Assembly: GCA_963777435.1 (NCBI GenBank)
Contig: CAVZQT010000002.1
Span: 496,001 to 560,000, forward strand
Direction: 5' to 3'
Origin: AP-15 sp963777435
GTDB lineage: Bacteria; Pseudomonadota; Alphaproteobacteria; ATCC43930; CGMCC-115725
DNA: 64,000 bases
In this document: positions 36,745 to 45,563 of the stretch, piece by piece
Layout of the letters: each line of letters begins with the position of its first letter
Numbering within the stretch: position 1 is the first letter of the stretch
Position numbers and translations under genes: made by a program
Notes under the pieces: generated by a model
The model's input: only the letters and a program-made list of their open reading frames with translations
What the model was told of the DNA's origin: nothing
The model's database searches: none

Positions 36745-38241
36745 ATGAACGCACAGGAAGGACCTCTCCCCAGAGCCTCGACGGGCATCGCTGGTCTTGA
36801 TGAGGTGCTCGATGGCGGCTACGCCCGCAATCGCCTGCATCTGCTCGAAGGCAGCCCCGGCAGCGGCAAAACCACGATCGCCCTGCAATTCCTGCTCGCC
36901 GGAGCGGCGGAAGGCGAGATCGGCATGTATGTCAGCCTGGCCGAAACCGCGGCGGAGCTGCGCGATGGCGCTCGTTCGCATGGCTGGGCGATCAGTCCCA
37001 ATGTCGAGATCTTCGAGTTGGTAACGCCCGAAAGCGTCCTCGACCCCGATCAACAACAGAGCCTGCTTTATTCGTCCGATCTCGAACTGGCCGAGACGAC
37101 AGAGCGTATTTTTGAGGCGATCGGACGACTCAAACCTAAACGCGTCGTTATCGACAGCCTGTCCGAGATCCGGCTTTTGGCGCAAAGCTCGCTGCGCTAC
37201 CGCCGGCAAATCTTGGGGCTCAAGCACTATTTCGTCAAAAACCAGTCGACTGTCATCCTGCTCGACGATTTGACGGCGGAAGGCCTCGACCGCTCCGTTC
37301 ACAGCATCGCGCACAGCGTCGTTCATCTCGATCAGATGGCGCCGCTCTATGGTGGCGAGAGGCGGCGGCTGCGGATCAGCAAATGCCGTGCCCAGAGTTT
37401 TAGCGGCGGGTACCATGACTTCGTCATCGTCCATGGCGGGGTGCAGGTGTTTCCGCGGCTGGTCGCCGCCGAGCACCGCCAACCGTTCAGTGGCGCTCTT
37501 GTGCGCAGCAACATCGAGCAGCTTGATGCGCTGCTCGGCGGTGGCTTGGCGCAAGGCTCGAGCACGTTGGTGATCGGCCCCGCCGGCGCCGGCAAATCGG
37601 TATTGCTGTTGCACTTCATTGCCGCAGCTATCGCGCGGGGCGAGCGCGCCGCCTTTTTCGCCTTTGATGAAGAGCTTGGGCTTTTGATGTCGCGAGCGAA
37701 ATCACTGGGGATCGATCTCCAAGCCATGCGCGACGCCGGCGATCTCTTTATGGAACAAATGGATGCGGCCGAGCTGTCCCCTGGCGAGTTCACGCATCGG
37801 GTTCGCAACTGCGTCGATCGTGAGCGGATCCGCACCGTGGCCATCGACAGTCTCAACGGCTATCAGGCATCGATGCCGGAGGAGCAGTTTCTGACCCTGC
37901 ACCTGCACGAACTGCTGCAGTACCTGAACCGTCAGGGTGCTTCGACATTTCTCAGCATCGCCCAGCACGGCGTGATCGGCGATATGAAACAGACGATGGA
38001 TTTAACCTATCTCGCCGACACCGTGATCATGCTGCGCTATTTCGAAGCCCAGGGACGGGTGCGGCGTGCGATCTCGGTCGTCAAAAAACGGACCGGCAGT
38101 CATGAAAACACGATCCGCGAATACGGTATCAATGGGAATGGCGTGGCGATCGGGCCGCCTCTCGAGGAATTCCAGGGAGTGCTGCGCGGCGTCCCTACCT
38201 ATGTCGGACCGGGCGCTCCGCTGTTGCGGAGCACACCGTGA
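36745..38241 (+). CDS. KaiC-like double-domain RecA-family ATPase
   Basis: 498 residues with two tandem KaiC domains. Domain 1: TGIAGLDEVLDGG, Walker A GSPGSGKT (36-43), Walker B VVIDSLSE (134-141), and SLAET where KaiC has the paired catalytic glutamates, so only one Glu remains. Domain 2: IEQLDALLGGGL, Walker A GPAGAGKS (278-285), FDEE (308-310 with both Glu), Walker B VAIDSLNG. This differs from true clock KaiC in its companions: there is no kaiA or kaiB, and a histidine kinase gene overlaps its stop by ATGA. The start at 36745 begins the domain sensibly; the frame is open 30 codons further upstream. Confidence 0.85.
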   Translation: MNAQEGPLPRASTGIAGLDEVLDGGYARNRLHLLEGSPGSGKTTIALQFLLAGAAEGEIGMYVSLAETAAELRDGARSHGWAISPNVEIFELVTPESVLDPDQQQSLLYSSDLELAETTERIFEAIGRLKPKRVVIDSLSEIRLLAQSSLRYRRQILGLKHYFVKNQSTVILLDDLTAEGLDRSVHSIAHSVVHLDQMAPLYGGERRRLRISKCRAQSFSGGYHDFVIVHGGVQVFPRLVAAEHRQPFSGALVRSNIEQLDALLGGGLAQGSSTLVIGPAGAGKSVLLLHFIAAAIARGERAAFFAFDEELGLLMSRAKSLGIDLQAMRDAGDLFMEQMDAAELSPGEFTHRVRNCVDRERIRTVAIDSLNGYQASMPEEQFLTLHLHELLQYLNRQGASTFLSIAQHGVIGDMKQTMDLTYLADTVIMLRYFEAQGRVRRAISVVKKRTGSHENTIREYGINGNGVAIGPPLEEFQGVLRGVPTYVGPGAPLLRSTP

Positions 38242-39974
38242 GCGAGGGTGCCCGCGCCGGAACTTCTCCTGGCGGAACTTCTCCCGCCGGAACTTCCGAG
38301 CGGACGCTGATCCTGGCCCCGCGCGGACGCGACGCGGTCGTCGCGAAGATGATCCTGCGCGACAGCGAGCTGCAATCGGCGATTTGCGTGGATATGCCCG
38401 AGCTGATCGAGCAAATCGAGCGCGGCGCCGATGCCGCGATCATTACCGAGGAGGCGACCCGTAACGGGCATATGCGCATACTCGCCGACTGGGTTGCTTC
38501 GCAACCGCCATGGTCGGATTTTCCGTTTATCGTGCTGACGGTGCACGGAGGCGGTCTCGAGCGCAATCCAAGCGCGGCGCGACTGACAAAAGTGCTCGGC
38601 AACGTGACCTTTTTGGAGCGTCCGTTCCACCCGACGACGCTGGTCAGCGTCGTGCAGACCAGTCTGCGCAGCCGGCGGCGTCAATACGAGTGCCGGCGGC
38701 TTAATGACGAACTCGAATTGCGCGTTGCCGAGCGCACCCAGGAGCTTGCCGCCGCCAACCGTCAGCTGCTCGGCCAGATTGAAGAGCGCGAGCGCGTCGA
38801 GGCGACGTTGCGCCAGATGCAGCGGTTGGAGGCGGTGGGTCAGCTGACCGCCGGGGTGGCGCACGACTTCAACAATCTGCTGACCGTGGTGCTCGGCAAT
38901 ATCGGGTTAATCGAGGAGAGGCTCAATGCGGCGCGAGTCGACGGCAAGCTCGCTCAGCGGCTCTCCTATATGCGCGCCGCCGCCGAACGCGGCGCCAAGC
39001 TGACCGATCAATTGCTGTCGTTCTCGCGGCGGCAGCGGCTGCAGCCGCGTTCGCTTGATCTCAATGAGGCGCTAAAAGGGATGCGCGATCTGATGCAGAG
39101 CACAATAGGGGGCAGCATCGAGATCGAAACACGTTTTCAGAAAGAGTTGTGGCCGGCATTGGCCGACCCGGCCCAGCTTGAACTCGCGGTTCTGAACCTG
39201 GCAATCAATGCCCGCGATGCGATGGAGGTCGGCGGGCGGCTGACGGTCTCGACGGGCAATGTGACACTCGGACCGCCGCTCTACCCCGAAGAACCGGCGG
39301 CTGGCGATTATGTCGAGGTCTGTGTTGCCGACACTGGGACCGGCATGAATGAGGAGGTGCGGCGCAAGACTTTCGAGCCGTTTTTTACCACAAAGGAAAT
39401 CGGCAAGGGCTCAGGCCTCGGGCTCAGCCAGGTTCTCGGCTTTGCGCAACAATCGAGCGGCGGCGTGCGCATTGAATCGCGCCCCGGCAGAGGGACCGCG
39501 GTCCACATCTATCTGCCGCGCGCCCATGCTGATCGCGAGCAACCGACCGGTGTGGCGCCACGTAGTCGCGGCAGCCCGAGTACGGATGGCGAGCATCTGT
39601 TGCTGGTCGACGATGATAATGCAGTGCGTGAGGTCACCGCCGCCCTGCTTCGCGAACTCGGCTACTCGGTGGTTGAGGCCGGAAGTGGCGGCGCCGCCCT
39701 CGACATGATCGAGCGCAACCGCGACATCGATCTGGCAATCGTCGACTTTGCAATGCCCGGCATGAACGGCGTTGAGGTCGCACAACAGGCAAAACAGAGG
39801 CGGCCAAGTTTGCCGATCCTGTTCATTACCGGTTTTGTCGATCACGCGGCACTTGCCGGCATTGAGCAGGCGGAGGTTCTCGGCAAGCCCTTTACGCTCG
39901 TCGATCTCGCCGACAAGGTCGCGCTCGCACTCGCTCGCCGCCGGCAAAACAATGTCGTCCGTCTAAGGGGCTGA
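38238..39974 (+). CDS. Hybrid sensor histidine kinase with N-terminal pseudo-receiver and C-terminal receiver
   Basis: 578 residues. Residues 20-140 look like a receiver domain but the phosphoacceptor position reads AIITEEA, so it is probably not phosphorylated. A coiled linker (150-195) leads to the H-box LTAGVAHDFNNLL with His209; N-box LNLAINARDAM near 319; G-boxes DTGTGM (365-370) and GSGLGL (391-396). The C-terminal receiver (453-570) has LLVDDD and phosphoacceptor Asp503 in IVDFAMPGMNG. No membrane segment, so cytosolic. The first 20 residues repeat GTSP/GTS. Overlaps the KaiC-like gene, implying that the ATPase feeds the kinase or the reverse. Confidence 0.9.
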   Translation: MSEGARAGTSPGGTSPAGTSERTLILAPRGRDAVVAKMILRDSELQSAICVDMPELIEQIERGADAAIITEEATRNGHMRILADWVASQPPWSDFPFIVLTVHGGGLERNPSAARLTKVLGNVTFLERPFHPTTLVSVVQTSLRSRRRQYECRRLNDELELRVAERTQELAAANRQLLGQIEERERVEATLRQMQRLEAVGQLTAGVAHDFNNLLTVVLGNIGLIEERLNAARVDGKLAQRLSYMRAAAERGAKLTDQLLSFSRRQRLQPRSLDLNEALKGMRDLMQSTIGGSIEIETRFQKELWPALADPAQLELAVLNLAINARDAMEVGGRLTVSTGNVTLGPPLYPEEPAAGDYVEVCVADTGTGMNEEVRRKTFEPFFTTKEIGKGSGLGLSQVLGFAQQSSGGVRIESRPGRGTAVHIYLPRAHADREQPTGVAPRSRGSPSTDGEHLLLVDDDNAVREVTAALLRELGYSVVEAGSGGAALDMIERNRDIDLAIVDFAMPGMNGVEVAQQAKQRRPSLPILFITGFVDHAALAGIEQAEVLGKPFTLVDLADKVALALARRRQNNVVRLRG

Positions 39975-40145
39975 GGCGCGGCTTCGTCCGGCCGGAAGCC
40001 CGCGAACGCGCCATACGAACGGGCGTGCACGGGGTTGGCCTCGCTTCGGCCTGCTCCACACCACACAAGCTCTGCGGCAGCAGTTGCTTTAAGTTCGTTC
40101 CCCACTTTGTCTCTAGCGCGAGATTGCCAGCATACGGGGGAACGG

Positions 40146-41321
40146 ATGACCTTCAGACTGACCGAGGAGCAGCAGGAAATCCGGGCGGCGGTACTGCGGC
40201 TGTGCGAGCGGTTTGGCGACGATTATTGGCTCGCAAAAGATACCGAGGGCGGGTTTCCACACGAATTTCACCGGGCGATGGCCGAGGCTGGGTGGCTCGG
40301 CGTCGCGATGCCCCCCGAATATGGCGGTAGCGGGCTCGGCATCAGCGAGGCGGCAGTGCTGATGCAGGCGGTCGCCGAGAGCGGGGCCGGGTTTTCGGGC
40401 GCGTCGGCGATCCACATGAACATCTTTGGGCTGCATCCGGTCGTCGTCTTTGGCAGCGACGAACAGAAACGCCGTTTTCTGCCGCCGTTGATTGCCGGCG
40501 CGGAAAAAACCTGTTTTGCCGTGACCGAGCCCGATGCCGGTCTCGACACGACGCGGCTCAAGACCCGCGCCGAGCGCCGCGGCGACCATTACGTGCTGTC
40601 AGGCCGCAAGATCTGGATTTCGACCGCGCAAGTCGCCGAGAAAATGCTGATCCTGGCGCGCACGACCCCGGTCGAGAAAGCGGCGCGTCCCTCGCTCGGC
40701 ATGACTCTGTTCTATACCGATCTCGACCGAAGCCGGGTCGAGGTCCGCGAAATCCCGAAGATGGGGCGCAAGGCGGTCAACTCGAACCTCTTATTTATCG
40801 ATGGGCTCGAAGTGCCGGTTGCCGATCGCATCGGCGAGGAGGGCAGCGGGTTCCACTATATCCTTCATGGCATGAACCCGGAGCGCATCCTGATCGCCGC
40901 CGAGGCGGTCGGGCTTGGCCGCGCTGCATTGGCGCGCGCCGCCCGCTATGCTCAGGAGCGTGTGGTGTTCGGCCGGCCCATCGGCCAGAACCAGGCAATC
41001 CAGCACCCGCTCGCCGAGCGCTGGATCGAACTCGAAGCGGCCGAATTGATGGTGCTGCGGGCGGCCGCCGCCTACGACCGCGGCGACGATGCTGGCACCG
41101 TCGGCGCCTATGCCAATGCCGCCAAGTACTGCGCCGCCGAGGCCGGGTTCCACGCCTGCGAGACCGCGATCATGACGCATGGCGGAATGGGCTACGCCCG
41201 CGAGTACCATGTCGAGCGCTATTTCCGCGAAATCCAGATCGCTCGCATCGCCCCGGTCAGCCCGCAATTAATCCTGTCGCACATCGCCGAACGCGTGCTC
41301 GGATTGCCGAAATCGTATTGA
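40146..41321 (+). CDS. Acyl-CoA dehydrogenase
   Basis: 391-residue FAD acyl-CoA dehydrogenase. MTFRLTEEQQEIRAAV starts the N-terminal helical domain; CFAVTEPDAGLDTTRLKT near residue 122 is the FAD-binding middle domain; SGRKIWISTAQVAEK near 150; ERVVFGRPIGQNQAIQHPLAERW near 275 and MTHGGMGYAREYHVERYFREIQIARI near the C-terminus are family signatures. TEPDAG-type middle motif with Asp at the third position is usual in long- or branched-chain members. The frame is open upstream to 40035 but family start and the GGGGGAACGG before ATG 40146 favour the shorter form. Alone on this strand; substrate unknown. Confidence 0.88.
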   Translation: MTFRLTEEQQEIRAAVLRLCERFGDDYWLAKDTEGGFPHEFHRAMAEAGWLGVAMPPEYGGSGLGISEAAVLMQAVAESGAGFSGASAIHMNIFGLHPVVVFGSDEQKRRFLPPLIAGAEKTCFAVTEPDAGLDTTRLKTRAERRGDHYVLSGRKIWISTAQVAEKMLILARTTPVEKAARPSLGMTLFYTDLDRSRVEVREIPKMGRKAVNSNLLFIDGLEVPVADRIGEEGSGFHYILHGMNPERILIAAEAVGLGRAALARAARYAQERVVFGRPIGQNQAIQHPLAERWIELEAAELMVLRAAAAYDRGDDAGTVGAYANAAKYCAAEAGFHACETAIMTHGGMGYAREYHVERYFREIQIARIAPVSPQLILSHIAERVLGLPKSY

Positions 41322-41334
41322 TCGCGAGCATCGG

Positions 41335-41775
41335 CTACCCGTTTGCGCCAGCGGCCGCTGGTTGCAGCAGTACAGCCGTACCGGCGGCGGCGGGCGGCGT
41401 TAGTTGCGGGGGTGGCACCCCTCTGGCGCCGGCACTGGCCGCAGCCTGCACCTGGCCACTCGGCAGGTACCGCGCCGCAAAGCCCTCGACAAAATCGGCG
41501 CCGGAATAACCGGCTGCTGCCAAACCCAACAGGGTTTCTCGAGATACTTGCGCACCGAGGCTTATGGTCGCCACCGCGGCGATCACGCCGGCAACCGCGC
41601 CAATCAGCAGACTGATGACCAATCGGGCCGGCTCGATCTGATCGGCGAGCTTATGGCCGAGTGTTGCTGCCTCATCGCTTGTCTTCTTCAGCCCAACGAT
41701 GACGCGAACGCCTTGCCCAACGGCGCCCATCAGCGCACCAAGTGTGATGATCCAGATCCAATCAGGGGCGGTCAT
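41335..41775 (-). CDS. Small membrane protein of unknown function
   Basis: 146 residues from the ATG at 41775, which has AAGAGGAG ten bases upstream. Two hydrophobic segments: DWIWIITLGALMGAVGQGVRVIVG at the N-terminus and LVISLLIGAVAGVIAAVATISLG in the middle, then LLGLAAAGYSGADFVEGF and an Ala/Pro-rich tail. The GYSGADFVEGF segment reminds me of holin-like and other small two-helix membrane proteins, but I cannot name the family. It converges on the acyl-CoA dehydrogenase, ending 13 bases from it. Confidence 0.6.
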   Translation of the reverse strand: MTAPDWIWIITLGALMGAVGQGVRVIVGLKKTSDEAATLGHKLADQIEPARLVISLLIGAVAGVIAAVATISLGAQVSRETLLGLAAAGYSGADFVEGFAARYLPSGQVQAAASAGARGVPPPQLTPPAAAGTAVLLQPAAAGANG

Positions 41776-41909
41776 CGAACGCTCCTCTTGCAAGGTAGTT
41801 GATCCGAATACCTGTGTAGTTCGATCGCGAAGCCCCGTAAGTGAACTCGTTCACATTCGACGAAGCTTGCTTTCGCGAGCGTTGATCACGAAAGTTCGAG
41901 TGACCAAGC

Positions 41910-42758
41910 GTGGCGACAAAGGGGAGCGGCGGCGTGCCCTTAGCGATCCAACCTGAACCGTTGCGCGTCGCAATTGGTGGGTTTGGCGCGATCGGCAAGA
42001 CCGTGGCGCGCCGTCTCGATCGCGGCATCGAAGGGCTGATCTTGTCGGTGGTGTCGGCGCGCGATACGGCCCGAGCAGCGGCAGCGATGACCGAGTTCGC
42101 CAAACCGGTGCCGGTGGTGCCGTTGGCGCGGCTGTGCGAGGAGGCCGAGATTGTTGTCGAATGCGCCCCCGCCGCCGTGTTGCGCGACCTCGCCGAGCCG
42201 GCGCTCGCGCACGGGCGCATCGTCATCGTGATGAGTTGCGGGGCCCTCCTGGACAATTTTGATCTCGTCGACCTGGCGCGGCGGCATGGCGGCCGTGTCC
42301 TGGTGCCGACCGGCGCTCTGTTGGGGCTTGATGCGGTCGCCGCGGCGGCCGAGGGCGAAATCGCGCGCGTCCACATGATCACGCGAAAGCCGCCGGGGGG
42401 GCTCGCCGGCGCGCCTTATCTCGTAGAGCACGGTATCGCGCTCGACCATCTCGATGCGGCGACCTGCGTGTTCGGCGGCACAGCGCGCGAAGCGGCGCGC
42501 GGCTTTCCGGCCAATGTCAATGTTGCCGCCGCACTGGCCATGGCGGGGGTCGGACCCGATCGCACGACGATCGAGATCTGGGCCGATCCTGGCGTCGATC
42601 GCAACATCCACCGCATCGAGGTCGAAGCTGACGCCGCCCGGTTCTCGATGCAGATCGAGAATGTGCCGTCGGAAAATCCGAAGACCGGCAGACTGACGCC
42701 GCTCTCGGTTATCGCGGCGTTGAAAAAGTTGGTCAGTCCGCTTGCGGTCGGCACCTGA
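41910..42758 (+). CDS. nadX: L-aspartate dehydrogenase
   Basis: NAD(P)-dependent conversion of aspartate to iminoaspartate, which can feed quinolinate and NAD synthesis. Rossmann motif IGGFGAIGKTVARRL near residue 21; VVECAPAAVL near 80; VPTGALLGLDAVAAAAEGEI near 130; FPANVNVAAALAMAGVGPD near 195; and the catalytic His in DRNIHRIEVEA near 225. At 282 residues it is near normal (about 265) with a few extra N-terminal residues; start could be GTG 41910 or GTG 41934. A nicotinamidase gene lies two genes downstream, suggesting an NAD theme. Confidence 0.85.
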   Translation: MATKGSGGVPLAIQPEPLRVAIGGFGAIGKTVARRLDRGIEGLILSVVSARDTARAAAAMTEFAKPVPVVPLARLCEEAEIVVECAPAAVLRDLAEPALAHGRIVIVMSCGALLDNFDLVDLARRHGGRVLVPTGALLGLDAVAAAAEGEIARVHMITRKPPGGLAGAPYLVEHGIALDHLDAATCVFGGTAREAARGFPANVNVAAALAMAGVGPDRTTIEIWADPGVDRNIHRIEVEADAARFSMQIENVPSENPKTGRLTPLSVIAALKKLVSPLAVGT

Positions 42759-42777
42759 GGGTGCGGGTAAGCCAATA

Positions 42778-44238
42778 GTGAGTCTCGCCGGGGCGGAACA
42801 GAGTTCGACGCGCCCCCGGACGGCGCTCGATTGGTTCGACAACGGGGCTTGGTTGCTGACCGCGCTGTTTGTGCTGGTGCAACTCGTGCGGCCGGCGCCC
42901 GCCGACTTGATGCAGGTCGACAGCCCCGATTATCTGAACTTCGCGCCTACCCGGACGGCAGGTTATCCTCTGTTTCTGCGGCTTGTTGAACATCTTCCGG
43001 GTGGCTTGCGGGGCTTGCCGTTGCTTCAGCTCGGGCTCTATGCGCTTGCCGCCGTTTTTCTATGCGGCTCATTCCGGCGCATCTCCGGCAGCAAGTTTGC
43101 GGCAGCCGTACTGCTGGCACTGCTGCTCGGTAACCGGCAGGTCACGCGGCTGTCCTTCATGATCATGACCGAGTCCCTGTTCCTTTCTTGTCTCATGCTG
43201 CTCCTTGGCTTTTTTTGCCGCCTCCTCGCCGCGCCGCGCTGGCAAACTCTGGCATTGGCGTCGTTGGTCGCGGGGTTGGCGGTTTTGGTCAGGCCGGCAG
43301 GGTATGCGCTCGTCGTCGCACTGCCGCTTGCCGCGTGGTGGTGTTGGCGCGACGGGCTGCCGGGAAGGCAGGCGGTTCTGGCCGCTGCAATGCCCTATCT
43401 TGTCATCCTCGGAGGCGGCGTTACCGCCTATCATGCAGAGCACGGCCAGTGGCGAACCGAAACCTTTGTCGGCAGGACCTTACTTGGAAAAGCCGCGGCT
43501 GTTGCATATGCGGCGCGGCCGGAAACGCATCGCCAAACGATCCGAGCGATTGCCGCCGCGGTTGCCCCCGATCGGGCGGTGATCGCACGGGCGCCAAGTT
43601 TCCTCGACCGCTTTCGCCTGACGGTGCCGTATTACGATATCTGGCGATACAAGACGGCTTACAACGCATTCTTGGCGCAGCCGGAGGTGCCGAAGGACGA
43701 CCTCGCCGCACTCGATCAGAGAATGGCGCAGGTGTCGGTCACAATCATTGCCGCAGCGCCCGCCGCCTATTTGTCGGACGTCGCACTAAATTACGGCGCG
43801 TTGTGGTCACTTCCCGACGCGATGACCCACGCCGAACTTGCACATTTCAGTGCACTCCTGTCTGCGCTCGAGCCGTTGCCCGATCTCGGCCAATATCCAG
43901 CCTGGCATCGCGAGCACAACGACGCCGTGATCTGGGCATTGCGCGGCTTTATGCTGACGGCATTCGCCGCGAGCTTATGGTGGGCTTGGCGCCTTGTCGC
44001 GCGCGCCGTCCTTCGCACACCGCTTCCGCCGCTGGGGCGCTTGGGTTTTGCAGCAGGGATGCTGGTCCAGTCGTCGTTCCTGTTGACGGCGGCGGTCGAG
44101 GCCGCCCTTCCCCGGTACGTTTGGGCCATGTGGCCGGCGCTGTCGCTCTTGTTTGTTTCGGCCGTTTGCGTTTGCTCGGCGCAAATGCTCGAACTTTGGC
44201 GGGTGTCCGCGCCGCGCTCGCTGGCATCAGGCAAGTGA
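42778..44238 (+). CDS. Polytopic membrane protein, GT-C-like (putative lipid-linked sugar transferase)
   Basis: 486 residues with about ten hydrophobic segments. An early extracytoplasmic loop has VDSPDYLNFAPTRTAGYPLFLRLVE, resembling the Asp-containing loop 1 and GYP motif of GT-C enzymes (PMT/ArnT-like). Further helices: LLALLLGNRQVTRLSFMIMTESLFLSCLMLLL and LASLVAGLAVLVRPAGYALVV, where the RPxGY is also typical. A large soluble loop (about residues 240-370) separates the last helices. The GTG at 42778 is the likely start. Function inferred from topology only. Confidence 0.6.
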   Translation: MSLAGAEQSSTRPRTALDWFDNGAWLLTALFVLVQLVRPAPADLMQVDSPDYLNFAPTRTAGYPLFLRLVEHLPGGLRGLPLLQLGLYALAAVFLCGSFRRISGSKFAAAVLLALLLGNRQVTRLSFMIMTESLFLSCLMLLLGFFCRLLAAPRWQTLALASLVAGLAVLVRPAGYALVVALPLAAWWCWRDGLPGRQAVLAAAMPYLVILGGGVTAYHAEHGQWRTETFVGRTLLGKAAAVAYAARPETHRQTIRAIAAAVAPDRAVIARAPSFLDRFRLTVPYYDIWRYKTAYNAFLAQPEVPKDDLAALDQRMAQVSVTIIAAAPAAYLSDVALNYGALWSLPDAMTHAELAHFSALLSALEPLPDLGQYPAWHREHNDAVIWALRGFMLTAFAASLWWAWRLVARAVLRTPLPPLGRLGFAAGMLVQSSFLLTAAVEAALPRYVWAMWPALSLLFVSAVCVCSAQMLELWRVSAPRSLASGK

Positions 44239-44286
44239 ATTCCCGCAGGGTCCATGCGCGATCGTGGCTTCTATCCGCGAGGTAAC

Positions 44287-44919
44287 ATGACCAACAGTGC
44301 GGCCCTACCTTTACGCAGCGATCGCGAGGTTCTGATCGTCGTCGATGTGCAGAATGATTTTTGCCCTGGCGGCGCCCTCGCCGTCCCCGAGGGCGATGCG
44401 ATTATCCCGGCGGTCAATCGGCTCGCAGGCGAGTTCGCTCATGTCGTATTGACCCAGGATTGGCATCCGCCCGGGCATTCGTCTTTTGCCAGCGCCCATC
44501 CCGGCCGGCAACCCTTCGAGACGATCGAGGTCTCGTACGGATCGCAAACCCTGTGGCCGGATCACTGTGTGCAGGGAACACCAGGGGCACGTTTCCACCC
44601 GGCGCTGATGGCGCCGCACGCTGAGCTGGTTTTGCGCAAAGGCTTTCGTTCCCGGATAAATTCCTACTCGGCGTTTCGTGAAAACGACCGGCGCACACTG
44701 ACCGGGCTCGCCGCGTATCTGCGCGAGCGCGGCTTTGACAGCCTCACACTCTGTGGTCTAGCGACCGATTATTGCGTGCTGTATTCGGCGCTCGATGCGC
44801 GCGAGGCGGGCTTTGCCGTCGAGGTCGCGGCTGAGGCCTGCCGCGGCATCGATCTCGACGGTTCGTTGGCGCGAGCTATACGGGCAATGAGAGAGGTCGG
44901 GGTAACGATCAGCGCTTAG
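44287..44919 (+). CDS. pncA: Nicotinamidase
   Basis: Isochorismatase-fold amidase converting nicotinamide to nicotinate for NAD salvage. VLIVVDVQNDFCPGGALAV near residue 16 carries the catalytic Asp; LTQDWHPPGHSSFAS near 55 has metal ligands Asp and His; LVLRKGF near 115 holds the catalytic Lys; CGLATDYCVLYSALDA near 156 has the nucleophilic Cys. 210 residues, normal. Start ATG 44287 has GCGAGGT upstream. It converges on the RRM gene with a 4-base overlap. Confidence 0.95.
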   Translation: MTNSAALPLRSDREVLIVVDVQNDFCPGGALAVPEGDAIIPAVNRLAGEFAHVVLTQDWHPPGHSSFASAHPGRQPFETIEVSYGSQTLWPDHCVQGTPGARFHPALMAPHAELVLRKGFRSRINSYSAFRENDRRTLTGLAAYLRERGFDSLTLCGLATDYCVLYSALDAREAGFAVEVAAEACRGIDLDGSLARAIRAMREVGVTISA

Positions 44920-45353
44920 GCGCGTCGCGGCAAGGAGCGGCGTTCGACCTGGAAGGTCGGCTGGCGCCGCGGGGCCGCAACAATGGCGTAACCATCGGCC
45001 ACTTCGTCAGCCTCCTCGTCGCGGCGCGGGGCTGGCCGCGGGGACGCGCGGCGCAGCGGGGCGCGGGCGGGCGGTCGCTTCTTGGCCTTGTTTGGGCGTT
45101 CGCTCATTCGCACGTCGAGATTATGTCCGTCGATCGCGGCGCCATTCATCGCCTCGACCGCGAGCTTGGCGGCCTTCTCGGTGGCGATGTCGACAAAACC
45201 GTAGCGCAGCCGCTTTCCGGTTCCTGGGTCCCTGGCAATAAAAGCGCTGAGGACGATGCCAAACGGGTCGAACGCTTCGGCCAGCTCGTCCTCGGTCAAA
45301 TCGGGCGGTAAATTGGCGACAAAAACATTGCCCCGGAAGTACTGCAATCTCAT
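44916..45353 (-). CDS. RNA-recognition-motif (RRM) protein
   Basis: 145 residues. One RRM domain (about residues 8-85): NVFVANLPPDLTEDELAEAF is RNP2 and helix 1, KRLRYGFVDIATEKAA contains RNP1, with an aromatic residue at the expected positions. A basic Arg/Lys/Pro-rich tail follows (PNKAKKRPPARAPLRRASPRP) and an acidic patch. Bacterial RRM proteins of this kind resemble eukaryotic-like single-strand RNA binders and often respond to cold. Convergent with pncA. Confidence 0.85.
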   Translation of the reverse strand: MRLQYFRGNVFVANLPPDLTEDELAEAFDPFGIVLSAFIARDPGTGKRLRYGFVDIATEKAAKLAVEAMNGAAIDGHNLDVRMSERPNKAKKRPPARAPLRRASPRPAPRRDEEADEVADGYAIVAAPRRQPTFQVERRSLPRRA

Positions 45354-45563
45354 CGACTATGCCTCTCTGTCCGTTCATTCCCGGTCGTGAACGCCGGCGC
45401 AGCATGAACAGCGTCATTGCCGCTTTGGATTGTTGACTTTGCAGTGCTGCGTTGCACAAGAGCCTCCCTTATTTATATGCGCCCTGTTGTCGCGGCGCTT
45501 GTCATGCGTGGCGCATCGCGCGACATTTGCGCGTCATTTTTCCGACAAAGGGTTGAATTCTCG

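Noticed and set aside
38250..38300. Short repeat GTSPGGTSPAGTS at the kinase N-terminus
   Set aside because: Low-complexity codons (GGAACTTCTCC repeats) in a non-conserved leader; no sign of a larger repeat or phase-variable system.
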